Assembly: GCA_040766585.1 (NCBI GenBank)
Contig: JAXGQE010000004.1
Location: 168,805-232,804 of the forward strand
Source: JAXGQE01 sp040766585
GTDB lineage: Bacteria; Bacillota; SLNR01
Length of the DNA stretch: 64,000 bases
Reading direction: 5' to 3'
The position numbers were made by a program, and so were the translations under genes. Of the stretch, positions 51,419 to 60,877 are shown one piece after another. Position 1 is the first letter of the stretch. Each line of letters begins with the position of its first letter. The notes below the pieces were generated by a model. It was not told the origin of the DNA, searched no databases, and worked only from the letters and a program-made list of their open reading frames with translations.

Positions 51419-52475
51419 TCATGTGGATACCTATTTAATTCGAAATGAGATGGAAAAAAAGGATGGACGGCGTATTTTCCTATTCTACGGGCAGGAGTCA
51501 TTTATCTATCAGGAAATGATTCTGGCGGCACGGTTGTCTTTGCTGAGCAAAGATCTGGCGGATTTCAACGATACCCGACTGGACGGCCGCCAGTACAGCC
51601 TGGAGGAAGTGCTGAACATGGCCCGGACACCGCCCGTGAAGGATCCCTATCGGTTGACGGTGGTCAGCGACGCTCCCTACTTTCAGAAAACCAAAAAAGA
51701 TGGAGCCGCCTCCAAGAGCAAAGACTCCAGCGACCCGGTGCAGCTGATGCAGGATTTTATCCGGGACCGGATCTTTTTTTCCTGTCTGGTTTTTACCGCC
51801 GACGAAGTGGAAAAAGGCTCAGCAAGCGGCAAGAACATCACATTGTACCGATTGATTGAAAAACACGGCATGGCGGTGGAATGCAAACCGCTGAAGGGGA
51901 CGGAACTGACTGGATGGATAGACGGCCGTATTCGGCGGTTGGGCAAAACCATTACCCGGGATGCCGTGCAGGTGCTGGTGGAGCGAGCAGGCAATGATCT
52001 GCGCTTGCTGCGGCAGGAAATGCAGAAAGCGGCAGCGTATGCCGGCGACAAAGGGAAGATTGAGAGGGAGGATATTCTGGCGGTGGGTAGCCGAACTTTG
52101 GAGAACAACATTTTTTCGCTGATTGATGCAGTGAGTGCAAAAAACCGGAAAACGGCGCTGCAGCTGTTGGCGGATATGCTTCTGATGAATGAGCCGCCAG
52201 TCAAGATCCTGTTTATGCTGATTCGGCAGGTCCGAATGATGGTTGACAGTGCGCTGCTTTTGGCTGAAGGGGTTCGTACACAGGACCTGGGTCCGCTGCT
52301 GAACGTGAAATCGCCTTATGAAATTCAAAAGACAGTGGCACGTCTTTCATCCTTTCCGATGGAAAAAATGCAGAGGATGCTGGCTGAACTGCTGCAGGCG
52401 GATGAAGACTTAAAGACAGGGTACGGTGAACCGCGGATGATCCTGGAAAAAGTGTTGATACGAATGAGCGCATGA
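51378..52475 (+). CDS. holA: DNA polymerase III subunit delta
   Basis: About 365 residues. Clamp-loader delta: IFLFYGQESFIYQEMI near the N-terminus, ADFNDTRLDG, LTGWIDGRIRRLGKTI, the sensor-like GNDLRLLRQEMQKAAAY, and NIFSLIDAVSAKNRKTALQLL. It loads the beta clamp in the replisome. The start is uncertain: ATG 51378 overlaps the upstream gene by 41 bases and lacks a good ribosome-binding site; ATG 51450 is an alternative. Converges on rpsT across a shared hairpin, the common holA-rpsT arrangement. Confidence 0.88.
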   Translation: MDPTQKKRQIRRADHVDTYLIRNEMEKKDGRRIFLFYGQESFIYQEMILAARLSLLSKDLADFNDTRLDGRQYSLEEVLNMARTPPVKDPYRLTVVSDAPYFQKTKKDGAASKSKDSSDPVQLMQDFIRDRIFFSCLVFTADEVEKGSASGKNITLYRLIEKHGMAVECKPLKGTELTGWIDGRIRRLGKTITRDAVQVLVERAGNDLRLLRQEMQKAAAYAGDKGKIEREDILAVGSRTLENNIFSLIDAVSAKNRKTALQLLADMLLMNEPPVKILFMLIRQVRMMVDSALLLAEGVRTQDLGPLLNVKSPYEIQKTVARLSSFPMEKMQRMLAELLQADEDLKTGYGEPRMILEKVLIRMSA

Positions 52476-52504
52476 AAAACCCCTGACTGTTTCGGTGTCA
52501 GGGG
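52476..52504 (-). terminator. Terminator of rpsT
   Basis: On the minus strand CCCCTGAC, nine-base loop, GTCAGGGG, then TTTTT. It may also stop holA transcription, but the plus side lacks a T-run. Confidence 0.82.
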
Positions 52505-52515
52505 TGGATGGTCTC

Positions 52516-52812
52516 TTACTGATCCTGGGTGGCTGTTTCGCTGTGAGCGGCCACCAGTTGGTTGTACTTTTTGGCCAGCCTGGATTTTCGGCGGGCCGCA
52601 GCGTTTTTATGGATAATCCCTTTGCTGGCGGATTTATCGATTACACGGGTTGTCTGCAGAAGAACATCTTTAACTTTTTCGGGATCTCCTTCTGTCATCG
52701 CAGTCTGGAACTTCCGGAGGGAGGTTTTCAGCAGTGATTTTCGCATGTTGTTACGGCGGTTTCGGGCCGCATCTTTTTTCATGCTTTTGATCGATGATTG
52801 AATATTCGGCAC
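52516..52812 (-). CDS. rpsT: 30S ribosomal protein S20
   Basis: 98 residues. PNIQSSIKSMKKDAARNRRN at the start and KSASKGIIHKNAAARRKSRL are diagnostic. GTG 52812 is chosen because AAAGGAGGTG lies 8 bases upstream; the in-frame GTG at 52821 overlaps that site. Binds 16S rRNA early in small-subunit assembly. Confidence 0.96.
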   Translation of the reverse strand: MPNIQSSIKSMKKDAARNRRNNMRKSLLKTSLRKFQTAMTEGDPEKVKDVLLQTTRVIDKSASKGIIHKNAAARRKSRLAKKYNQLVAAHSETATQDQ

Positions 52813-52879
52813 AGTCTTCACCTCCTTTGGTTCCTACACACGCTGCCGAGAGTATTGATACCGTTCGGCAACACATTAC

Positions 52880-52908
52880 ATTCTAACATGATGGTGAAAA
52901 AAATGCAA
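52880..52908 (-). promoter_or_regulatory. Promoter of rpsT
   Basis: On the minus strand TTGCAT (52908-52903), 17 bases, TAGAAT (52885-52880). Confidence 0.7.
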
Positions 52909-52955
52909 TATAACCAATGACAAATTTTCGGAATCCTAGCACCGGCAACAAGAAC

Positions 52956-52984
52956 TTGCGAGGCGGTATGGCAAATGCTATAAT
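52956..52984 (+). promoter_or_regulatory. Promoter of lepA-hemW
   Basis: TTGCGA (52956-52961), 17 bases, TATAAT (52979-52984). Confidence 0.72.
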
Positions 52985-53020
52985 GATGTTCGATGTATCG
53001 ACGAAAAAGCAGGTGAAACC

Positions 53021-54844
53021 ATGGCCAAACAAACGGAGAGGACCGGATACAATCCGGAACGCATCCGGAATTTTTCCATCATAGCCCATATTGATCATGG
53101 AAAATCCACGCTGGCGGACCGGCTTCTGGAGTATACCGGAACGCTCAGCCACCGGGAAATGGATGAGCAGGTCCTGGACCGGATGGATCTGGAGCGTGAA
53201 CGGGGAATCACCATCAAAGCCCAGGCGGTTCGTTTGAATTATACGGCTCGGGATGGTAATCTGTATACCCTGAACCTGATAGATACCCCCGGGCATGTGG
53301 ATTTTACCTATGAAGTATCCCGCTCTCTGGCGGCCTGCGACGGGGCGCTTTTGGTGGTGGATGCCGTGCAGGGTATCGAGGCGCAAACCCTGGCTAATGT
53401 ATATTTGGCGCTGGATCACAATCTGGAGATTGTCCCGGTGATCAATAAAATCGATTTGCCCAATGCGGATCCAGACCGGATTCGCAAGGAACTGGAAGAT
53501 GTGATCGGCCTGGACGGCAGCGAAGCCATTTTGGTGTCTGCCAAAACCGGTGTTGGAATTGATGATGTGCTGGAGGCTTTGATAGCTCGAATTCCGCCGC
53601 CTGCCGGGCATGCCGAAGAACCGCTGAGGGCCTTGATTTTCGATTCGCTATATGATTCCTACAAAGGGGTTATCCCATACATTCGCGTGGTGGACGGTAC
53701 CATTCGAACGGGCATGCGCATCCGGATGATGGCCACAGGAAAGGAATTTATCGTTACCGATGTGGGTGTTTTTAAACCCGATATGGCTCTGGTGGACGAA
53801 TTGTCCGCCGGGGAGGTGGGGTTTTTGTCCGGCAGTATCAAAAATGTCAAGGATTCCCAAGTAGGGGACACCGTAACCGGAGCAGAACGTCCAGCGGTCC
53901 AACCCCTGCCGGGGTATCGAAAGATCACTCCCATGGTCTACTGCGGCCTGTATCCCACCGAAACCAATGATTATCCGGAATTGCGGGATGCTTTGGATAA
54001 ACTGAAACTCAACGATGCGGCGCTTAGTTTTGAACCGGAGACATCGCTGGCGCTGGGGTTCGGTTTTCGCTGTGGTTTTCTGGGGCTATTGCATATGGAG
54101 ATCATTCAGGAAAGGCTGGAACGGGAATACGATCTGGATCTGGTCATCACAGCCCCCAACGTTCTCTACCGGGTGGCATGCCTGGACGGCCGTGTCTTAA
54201 TGGTGGAGAATCCGGCGGCGATGCCGTCTCAGGTGGAGATCGAAAAAATTGAAGAACCGTTGGTGAAAGCCACGGTCATTTTGCCCAATGAGTATGTGGG
54301 GGCAGTCATGGAGATTGCCCAGGAACGACGGGGTGTGTTCAAAAACATGGAGTATATGAACACCACCCGGGTCCTTTTAAGCTACGAACTGCCTCTGAGC
54401 GAGATTATGTACGATTTCTTTGATCAGCTGAAATCACGCACCCGGGGATACGCATCCTTTGACTATGAGTTCAGCGGGTATCAGGAAGCGGACCTGGTGA
54501 AACTGGATATTTTGCTCAATGGAGAGATTGTGGACGCTCTCTCCTGCATTGTTCACCAGGACAAATCTGTGCTTCGAGGGCGGCAGCTGGTGGAAAAACT
54601 GAGGGGAATCATTCCCCGGCAGATGTTCGATATCCCCATTCAGGCGGCCATCGGCAACAAGATTATTGCCAGAGAAAGCGTCAAGGCCATGCGCAAAGAT
54701 GTACTGGCCAAATGCTACGGCGGGGATATTACCCGAAAGAGGAAGCTTTTGGAGAAGCAAAAAGAAGGAAAGAAGAGAATGAAGCAGGTGGGCACGGTGG
54801 AAATTCCCCAGGAAGCCTTCATGGCTGTCCTGAAACTGGAGTAG
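53021..54844 (+). CDS. lepA: Elongation factor 4 (ribosome back-translocase)
   Basis: 607 residues, the standard length. GTPase motifs IAHIDHGKSTLADRLL, switch region DLERERGITIKAQAV, DTPGHVDFTYEVSRSL, NKIDLPNADP. The C-terminal domain unique to LepA is present (AIGNKIIARESVKAMRKDVL; CYGGDITRKRKLLEKQKEGK). ATG 53021 follows CAGGTGA. hemW follows 11 bases after the stop, the usual Firmicutes order. Confidence 0.97.
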   Translation: MAKQTERTGYNPERIRNFSIIAHIDHGKSTLADRLLEYTGTLSHREMDEQVLDRMDLERERGITIKAQAVRLNYTARDGNLYTLNLIDTPGHVDFTYEVSRSLAACDGALLVVDAVQGIEAQTLANVYLALDHNLEIVPVINKIDLPNADPDRIRKELEDVIGLDGSEAILVSAKTGVGIDDVLEALIARIPPPAGHAEEPLRALIFDSLYDSYKGVIPYIRVVDGTIRTGMRIRMMATGKEFIVTDVGVFKPDMALVDELSAGEVGFLSGSIKNVKDSQVGDTVTGAERPAVQPLPGYRKITPMVYCGLYPTETNDYPELRDALDKLKLNDAALSFEPETSLALGFGFRCGFLGLLHMEIIQERLEREYDLDLVITAPNVLYRVACLDGRVLMVENPAAMPSQVEIEKIEEPLVKATVILPNEYVGAVMEIAQERRGVFKNMEYMNTTRVLLSYELPLSEIMYDFFDQLKSRTRGYASFDYEFSGYQEADLVKLDILLNGEIVDALSCIVHQDKSVLRGRQLVEKLRGIIPRQMFDIPIQAAIGNKIIARESVKAMRKDVLAKCYGGDITRKRKLLEKQKEGKKRMKQVGTVEIPQEAFMAVLKLE

Positions 54845-54855
54845 AGGTGAATATC

Positions 54856-56007
54856 ATGATGCAGACACCCGGTATTTACCTCCACATTCCCTTTTGTCTG
54901 AAAAAGTGTCATTACTGCAGTTTCTGCTCGTATCCGGTATCTCCGGATTCGCCCCAGGTCCATGACTATGTGCAGGCGCTGATGCTGGAAATGGAGCGTA
55001 CGGCGCGGCAGTGGGGCGGGAAAGTCAGGACGGTCTACATCGGCGGCGGTACGCCGTCCATTCTGCCTGAAAAACTTCTGGGCGCACTGCTGGACAAAGC
55101 CGGTGCGCTTTTTTTCGATGTTGCCGAAGGAGAATGCACCCTGGAGGTAAATCCAGGCACTCTGAGCCCGGGAAAACTAAAGACCATAACCGGCAGCCTC
55201 ATTAACCGCATCAGCCTGGGGGTCCAGTCGGCCAATGATGAATTGCTGGCCCGGATCGGCCGTATTCACACCTGGAAGGACGCCCGAATGGCGTACGATG
55301 CATGCCGGGATGCCGGCCTGGACAACATCAGTGTGGATCTGATTTACGGTCTGCCCGGACAGGATCGGGCCGACTGGCGAAGAACCCTTTCTCAGGTGGT
55401 GGCGCTGGAGCCGGATCATGTCTCTGCCTACAGCCTGCAGGTGGAAGAAGGAACCGAGCTGGAGCGGCGGCTGCAGAAAAGGATCTGGACGCTGCCGGAT
55501 GAAAATGAGGAAGACGAGATGTTCAGCGCTACCCAAAAAGGACTGTCTGAGGGCGGACTTATGCAATACGAGATCTCCAGTTACTGCCGGGGAGGCCGGG
55601 AAAGCCGGCACAACCGGATCTACTGGCACAACGAACCCTATCTGGGACTGGGTGCTGCTGCCTTTTCATACACGGACCGGGTTCGCAGCAGCAACAGTTA
55701 CGATCCCGATATCTATATTCAAAGGATCCGCCGGGGACAATCACCTGCGGTCTGGAAGGAAACACTGAGTCCGGAGGCAGAAATGGAAGAAACCATGATG
55801 ATGACGCTGCGCATGACTCAGGGTTTTTCACTGCAGTGGTTTGAAGAGCGGTTTTCAGTCGATGCCCGTATCATTTTTGCCAAACCCCTGGAAAATTTGC
55901 AAAAGCAAGGGTTGATTCATCAGGAAAATGGGCGGATCATGCCGACAGATCGGGGCTTGCGATTCAACAATCGGGTGGGCCGTGAATTTTTAGGCAGCCT
56001 GGGCTAA
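54856..56007 (+). CDS. hemW: Radical SAM heme chaperone HemW
   Basis: 383 residues. Radical SAM motif C-x3-C-x2-C in FCLKKCHYCSFC near residue 13, then YIGGGTPSILPEKLL, LGVQSANDELLARIGRIH, NISVDLIYGLPGQ, and the HemN_C-type end. HemW inserts heme into target proteins; older annotation calls it coproporphyrinogen oxidase-like. ATG 54856 follows GAGGTG; the longer frame upstream overlaps lepA. Confidence 0.93.
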   Translation: MMQTPGIYLHIPFCLKKCHYCSFCSYPVSPDSPQVHDYVQALMLEMERTARQWGGKVRTVYIGGGTPSILPEKLLGALLDKAGALFFDVAEGECTLEVNPGTLSPGKLKTITGSLINRISLGVQSANDELLARIGRIHTWKDARMAYDACRDAGLDNISVDLIYGLPGQDRADWRRTLSQVVALEPDHVSAYSLQVEEGTELERRLQKRIWTLPDENEEDEMFSATQKGLSEGGLMQYEISSYCRGGRESRHNRIYWHNEPYLGLGAAAFSYTDRVRSSNSYDPDIYIQRIRRGQSPAVWKETLSPEAEMEETMMMTLRMTQGFSLQWFEERFSVDARIIFAKPLENLQKQGLIHQENGRIMPTDRGLRFNNRVGREFLGSLG

Positions 56008-56023
56008 ATTCTCCATGGGTCTC

Positions 56024-56052
56024 TTGACAAACAGGATGACACATGGTATTTT
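56024..56052 (+). promoter_or_regulatory. Promoter of hrcA-grpE-dnaK-dnaJ operon
   Basis: TTGACA (56024-56029), 17 bases, TATTTT (56047-56052). The CIRCE operator lies immediately downstream of the start point. Confidence 0.78.
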
Positions 56053-56064
56053 TTTAATAGTACC

Positions 56065-56091
56065 TTAGCACTCATTAATTAAGAGTGCTAA
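56065..56091. promoter_or_regulatory. CIRCE operator (HrcA binding site)
   Basis: Perfect match: TTAGCACTC, nine bases, GAGTGCTAA. Bound by HrcA, encoded by the first gene of the operon, giving heat-inducible autoregulation. Confidence 0.98.
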
Positions 56092-56107
56092 CAGCGAGGT
56101 GATGAGA

Positions 56108-57172
56108 ATGTCACTGGATGAACGGAAAAAGCGCATACTGCAGGCCATCATTGACAGCTATATTGACTCTGCAGAGCCCGTTGGATCGCGCTTTATTGCC
56201 CGCCGGTACGACCTGGGTGTCAGTCCGGCCACCATTCGAAATGAGATGTCCGATCTGGAAGAACTGGGGTACCTGGAACAGCCCCATACTTCTGCCGGGA
56301 GAATCCCTTCGGACAAAGGGTACCGTTTCTACGTGGATTTTCTGCTGGAAATCCACAAACTGGCTGCCCGGGAAGTGGCCCACATTGATGACTGGTACCA
56401 GAACCGCGCCCGGGAGATTGATCTGCAAATCCAGCGGACGGCAAAAATTCTCTCTCAGATGACCAACTATACGTCGCTAATTATGGGGCCGACCCTATCC
56501 GAGCAGGAACTGCGCTATCTTCAGATCCTGCCCATCGGCGAAAGTACAGCCGTCATTGTGCTGGTGAACGAAACCGGTATCGTGGAGCACCGGAATGTGG
56601 ATCTGCCGGATGGAATCCGGGAAGAAGAACTGAATGCCATCGCTGAAATCATGAATGAACGGCTGCGGGGAAAAACTCTGGACGATGTGAAAGAAGCGTT
56701 GTTCCGGGAACTGCATCAGGAACTGAGCCTGCGGCTGGACCGGATCCACCTGGCTCAGCAAATGCTGGAGCAGGTATTTCAGATCATGGATGAGACTGTC
56801 CTGGACTGCCAGGAGGAAAGAATCTATTTGGGCGGGGCCACCAATATCCTCAGCCAGCCGGAATTTAAAGACATTGAAAAAGCGCGTCTGGTGCTGGGTC
56901 TTTTGGAGGAAGAGAAAACCCTGCGTCAGGTCCTTACCGACCTGGCTCCGGAAGGCATCACCATCCGTATCGGGCATGAAAATACGGCGGTTGAGATGCA
57001 AAATCTCAGTATGGTGACAGCCCGTTACGAGATTGGCGGGAAGCTGGTGGGCACCATTGGTGTACTGGGACCCACCCGTATGGATTACGGACGGGTTGTG
57101 TCCGTTATGGACAGAATCACCCGGCATCTAACCAATTCCCTGGCTGGAAAGAAGACGCGCTGCGAGAAATGA
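56108..57172 (+). CDS. hrcA: Heat-inducible transcription repressor HrcA
   Basis: 354 residues. N-terminal winged helix (KRILQAIIDSYIDSAEPVGS, SPATIRNEMSDLEELGYLEQ, PHTSAGRIPSDKGYRFYVD) followed by a GAF-like domain (GGATNILSQPEF, IRIGHENTAVEMQNLSMVTA). Represses the operon through CIRCE. ATG 56108 lies 8 bases after GCGAGGTG; nearby GTG/ATG codons are too close to that site. Confidence 0.96.
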   Translation: MSLDERKKRILQAIIDSYIDSAEPVGSRFIARRYDLGVSPATIRNEMSDLEELGYLEQPHTSAGRIPSDKGYRFYVDFLLEIHKLAAREVAHIDDWYQNRAREIDLQIQRTAKILSQMTNYTSLIMGPTLSEQELRYLQILPIGESTAVIVLVNETGIVEHRNVDLPDGIREEELNAIAEIMNERLRGKTLDDVKEALFRELHQELSLRLDRIHLAQQMLEQVFQIMDETVLDCQEERIYLGGATNILSQPEFKDIEKARLVLGLLEEEKTLRQVLTDLAPEGITIRIGHENTAVEMQNLSMVTARYEIGGKLVGTIGVLGPTRMDYGRVVSVMDRITRHLTNSLAGKKTRCEK

Positions 57173-57206
57173 TTTGAATGAAGGAAATCAACAAGGCGGT
57201 GAACCC

Positions 57207-57779
57207 ATGAAAGAGAAGAAGGAACCCAAACATAAGAAGGATCCCGGCACGGAACCGGTAGCCGATGACCGCGTAGATGCTCAGACTGATGTCGGAGAAG
57301 AAACCATGCCGGATGACAGGAAAGACAGTGGGACAGCAGAACTCGACGCCTGCCGCAATCAGCTGTACCGGCTGCAGGCCGATTTTGATAATTATCGCAA
57401 GCGGATGATCAAAGAACAGTCCGGCACCTATCAGCGGGCCGTAGACAGTATAGCGAAGCCGCTTTTGGATGTGGTGGACGATCTGGAACGGGCCATTCGA
57501 GCGGCCCGGGATGTATCCGCCGATAAGGGGCTCCTTTCCGGAGTTGAAATGATCCACCGCCGGCTGCTGAATGTGCTGGAGAAGGAAGGAATCCTCCCTA
57601 TGCAGTGCATCGGAGAACCCTTTGATCCGGACTGCCACGAGGCGGTTCAGCGGATCAGTACTCCGGGACAGCCGGAAAATATTGTACTGGCAGAAACCCA
57701 GCGGGGATACCGACGGGACGACCGGGTGATCCGGGCAGCCAAAGTAGTGGTATCCGCGCGGGAAGAAGAAATCGATTAA
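57207..57779 (+). CDS. grpE: Nucleotide exchange factor GrpE
   Basis: 190 residues. Charged N-terminal tail of about 50 residues, coiled coil (ACRNQLYRLQADFDNYRKRM), then the beta-domain signature DCHEAVQRI ... GYRRDDRVIRAAKVVVS. Releases ADP from DnaK. ATG 57207 follows AAGGCGGTG. Confidence 0.96.
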   Translation: MKEKKEPKHKKDPGTEPVADDRVDAQTDVGEETMPDDRKDSGTAELDACRNQLYRLQADFDNYRKRMIKEQSGTYQRAVDSIAKPLLDVVDDLERAIRAARDVSADKGLLSGVEMIHRRLLNVLEKEGILPMQCIGEPFDPDCHEAVQRISTPGQPENIVLAETQRGYRRDDRVIRAAKVVVSAREEEID

Positions 57780-57804
57780 TACATTGATACAGGGGGTAGC
57801 ATAC

Positions 57805-59652
57805 ATGGGAAAAGTTATCGGTATTGATTTGGGAACAACCAACTCGGTAGTCGCCTTTATTGAAGGGGGAGAACCTACGGTCATCCCCAACGCGGAAGGG
57901 AACCGACTGACTCCATCTGTGGTGGGATTCTCCAAGAGTGGGGAGCGGCTGGTGGGGCAAGTAGCCAAACGGCAGGCCATCTCCAATCCGACTCGTACTG
58001 TCAGTTCCATCAAAAGAGAAATGGGAACCAACCACAAAGTCCATATCGACGGGAAGGATTTCACACCACAGGAAATCTCGGCCATGATCGTGCAGAAACT
58101 GAAGCAGGATGCTGAAGCTTTTATCGGCGAAAAGGTGGAAAAAGCGGTCATTACCGTACCAGCCTACTTCACCGACAGCCAGCGGCAGGCCACCAAGGAT
58201 GCCGGCGCCATTGCCGGACTGGAAGTCATGAGAATCATCAATGAACCGACGGCTGCCGCTCTGGCGTACGGACTGGATAAAGAGGAAGACCAGAAAGTCC
58301 TGGTGTTTGACCTGGGCGGAGGGACTTTTGATGTATCTATCCTGGAACTGGGCGAAGGCATCATCGAAGTAAAAGCCACCAGCGGAAACAACCGCTTGGG
58401 CGGCGACGATTTTGATGAAAGAATTGTCGATCATCTGGCGCTTGAGTTTCGGAAAGAAACCGGTATCGACCTGAAAAAGGATCGAACTGCCCTGCAGCGT
58501 CTGCGGGAAGCGGCAGAGAAAGCCAAAATTGAGCTTTCCTCTTTGATGACCACCAACATCAACCTGCCCTTTATATCGGCAGGGGAAGAAGGCCCGCAGC
58601 ATCTGGACATGAATCTGTCCCGGGCGAAATTTGAAGAACTGACAGCGGACCTGGTGGAAGCCACTATGGGACCCACCAAAAAAGCCATGGCCGATGCCGG
58701 CTTAAAAGCGGCCGATATTCATAAAATAATCCTGGTGGGCGGATCCACCCGAATTCCGGCGGTGCAGGAAGCCATCAAGAAACTGACCAACAAAGAACCG
58801 TACCGGGGAATCAATCCCGATGAAGTGGTGGCCATGGGGGCTGCTATTCAGGCGGGGATCATTGCCGGGGATGTAAAGGATGTCCTGCTTTTGGATGTTA
58901 CTCCGCTATCATTGGGAATTGAAACCCTGGGCGGTGTGTTTACCCGGTTGATTGACCGCAACACGACCATCCCGACTTCCAAGAGCCAGGTATTTTCGAC
59001 AGCCGCAGACAATCAGACCAGTGTCGAAATCCATGTTCTCCAGGGAGAACGGAACATGGCTGCCGGAAATGTGACGCTGGGTCGGTTTACACTGGACGGT
59101 ATTCCGCCGGCACCCCGGGGTGTCCCCCAGATTGAAGTGACATTTGATATTGATGTCAACGGCATTGTCAATGTGTCCGCCAAAGATCTGGGCACCAAGA
59201 AGGAACAGAAGATTACCATTACTTCCTCCTCCGGACTGTCCAAGGATGAAATCGAAAAGATGGTGAAGGATGCTGAAAAGCACGCGGAAGAAGACAAGAA
59301 GCGGCTGGAAGAGGTGGAAGCCCGCAATCAAGCTGACTCTTTGGTCTACAACGCCGAAAAGACGGTGAAGGATCTGGGTGACCAGGCCGACGCCACGCTG
59401 GTGGACAAAGTGAAAGAAGGAGCCGAAACCCTGAAGAAGTCTCTGGCCGGAACGGATATTGAACAAATCAAAAAGGATACCGAAGCACTGACCAAGGTGC
59501 TGTATGACTTGTCATCGGCGGTATATGCCAAAAATGCCGAACAGCAGGCCGGTCCGGAAGGGAATGCTGACGGCGGCCAATCTGGAAGCCAGGATGAGAA
59601 TGTGTATGATGCCGAGTATGAAGTAGTGGATGAAGATAAAAAGGACGAGTAA
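57805..59652 (+). CDS. dnaK: Chaperone protein DnaK
   Basis: 615 residues. Hsp70 signatures: IGIDLGTTNSVVAF, VFDLGGGTFDVSIL, ILVGGSTRIPAVQEAI. Substrate-binding domain with DVTPLSLGIETLGG, and an acidic disordered tail with DAEYEVVDEDKKDE. ATG 57805 follows AGGGGGT. A GC-rich hairpin separates it from dnaJ. Confidence 0.98.
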   Translation: MGKVIGIDLGTTNSVVAFIEGGEPTVIPNAEGNRLTPSVVGFSKSGERLVGQVAKRQAISNPTRTVSSIKREMGTNHKVHIDGKDFTPQEISAMIVQKLKQDAEAFIGEKVEKAVITVPAYFTDSQRQATKDAGAIAGLEVMRIINEPTAAALAYGLDKEEDQKVLVFDLGGGTFDVSILELGEGIIEVKATSGNNRLGGDDFDERIVDHLALEFRKETGIDLKKDRTALQRLREAAEKAKIELSSLMTTNINLPFISAGEEGPQHLDMNLSRAKFEELTADLVEATMGPTKKAMADAGLKAADIHKIILVGGSTRIPAVQEAIKKLTNKEPYRGINPDEVVAMGAAIQAGIIAGDVKDVLLLDVTPLSLGIETLGGVFTRLIDRNTTIPTSKSQVFSTAADNQTSVEIHVLQGERNMAAGNVTLGRFTLDGIPPAPRGVPQIEVTFDIDVNGIVNVSAKDLGTKKEQKITITSSSGLSKDEIEKMVKDAEKHAEEDKKRLEEVEARNQADSLVYNAEKTVKDLGDQADATLVDKVKEGAETLKKSLAGTDIEQIKKDTEALTKVLYDLSSAVYAKNAEQQAGPEGNADGGQSGSQDENVYDAEYEVVDEDKKDE

Positions 59653-59660
59653 TCCGTTGA

Positions 59661-59695
59661 GCGGTGAGAGGTCAGCGCGGCCTCTCACCGCTTTT
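59661..59695 (+). terminator. Hairpin with short T-run between dnaK and dnaJ
   Basis: GCGGTGAGAGG (59661-59671) pairs with CCTCTCACCGC (59681-59691), loop of nine, then TTTT. It may act as a partial terminator or RNA-processing site that lowers dnaJ relative to dnaK. Confidence 0.72.
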
Positions 59696-59722
59696 CGCAA
59701 ATCTGACAAGTAGGTGATACGG

Positions 59723-60862
59723 GTGAGCAAGCGGGACTATTATGAAGTACTGGGAGTCGGCCGGGACGCAACGGCGGAGGAAATCAAAAAAGCGTATCGG
59801 AAACTGGCTCGACAGTACCACCCGGATGCAAACAAAGAAGATCCGGATACGGACAAAAAATTCAAAGAGATTAACGAAGCCTATCAGGTCCTGAGCGATT
59901 CCACCAAGCGGACCCAGTATGACCGGTTCGGCCATATGGATACCGGTGCCAACGGATTTGGTTCCGGAGGGTTTGACAGCGGCGAATTCCGCGGATTCGG
60001 CGACTTTGGAGATATATTCTCTGAGTTTTTCGGCGGTGGTTTTGGCATGCGCTCCCAGCAGAGAGGTCCCCAGCGAGGCGCGGATCTGCAGTATGAAATG
60101 GAGATCTCATTTGAAGAGGCCGCCTTTGGGGTCGAGCGGGATATTACCATACCGAGAACAGAAAACTGCGGTGAATGCGGCGGTACCGGTGCTAAAAAAG
60201 GCACTCAGACCCGGACTTGTCCGGACTGTCAGGGTACCGGTCAGCAGCGCAAACGGCAGCAGACACCGTTTGGTGAATTTGTCAATGTCCAGACCTGCCC
60301 GACCTGTCAGGGACGCGGTGAAATCGTCGATGACCCCTGTACGGTCTGCAGCGGGACCGGACGGGTACGGGAGCGTCGAAAGATCCACGTAAAAATACCT
60401 GCGGGTGTGGATCATGGCGCTCGCATGCGCATGTCCGGTGAAGGCGAAGCCGGTGAAAAAGGAGCCCCTCGGGGCGACCTGTATATTCTGATCCGAGTCA
60501 AGCCGCATCCGGTGTTCCAGCGGCATGACTACGATGTATATTCCGAAATACCCATCTCTTTTGTCCAGGCTGCCCTAGGAGACGATCTGGAAGTGGATAC
60601 TTTGGACGGGAAAGTGAAATTAAAAGTCCCGGCCGGTACCCAGACCGGATCCCGTTTCCGCATCAAGGGTAAGGGGGTACCCCATATGCGCAGTTCCAGT
60701 CGAGGGGATCACCATGTCCGGGTGACTGTGGTGACACCGCGGAAGCTCAATGATAAACAAAAAGAGCTGCTGCGTGAATTCGGTTTGGAGGGCGGCCAAG
60801 AGGTCAGCAAAGAGGATAAAGGGTTTTTCCGGAAGATGAAAGATGCGTTTGGTATGAACTGA
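59723..60862 (+). CDS. dnaJ: Chaperone protein DnaJ
   Basis: 379 residues. J domain with HPD (RQYHPDANKEDP), Gly/Phe-rich linker (GANGFGSGGFDSGEFRGFGD), four C-x2-C-x-G-x-G zinc repeats (CGECGGTGAK, CPDCQGTG, CPTCQGRG, CTVCSGTG), then the client-binding C-terminal domain. GTG 59723 (MSKRDYYEVLG) is preferred to GTG 59714 on spacing from AGGTGA. Confidence 0.97.
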   Translation: MSKRDYYEVLGVGRDATAEEIKKAYRKLARQYHPDANKEDPDTDKKFKEINEAYQVLSDSTKRTQYDRFGHMDTGANGFGSGGFDSGEFRGFGDFGDIFSEFFGGGFGMRSQQRGPQRGADLQYEMEISFEEAAFGVERDITIPRTENCGECGGTGAKKGTQTRTCPDCQGTGQQRKRQQTPFGEFVNVQTCPTCQGRGEIVDDPCTVCSGTGRVRERRKIHVKIPAGVDHGARMRMSGEGEAGEKGAPRGDLYILIRVKPHPVFQRHDYDVYSEIPISFVQAALGDDLEVDTLDGKVKLKVPAGTQTGSRFRIKGKGVPHMRSSSRGDHHVRVTVVTPRKLNDKQKELLREFGLEGGQEVSKEDKGFFRKMKDAFGMN

Positions 60863-60877
60863 CAGGAGTGACACGCA

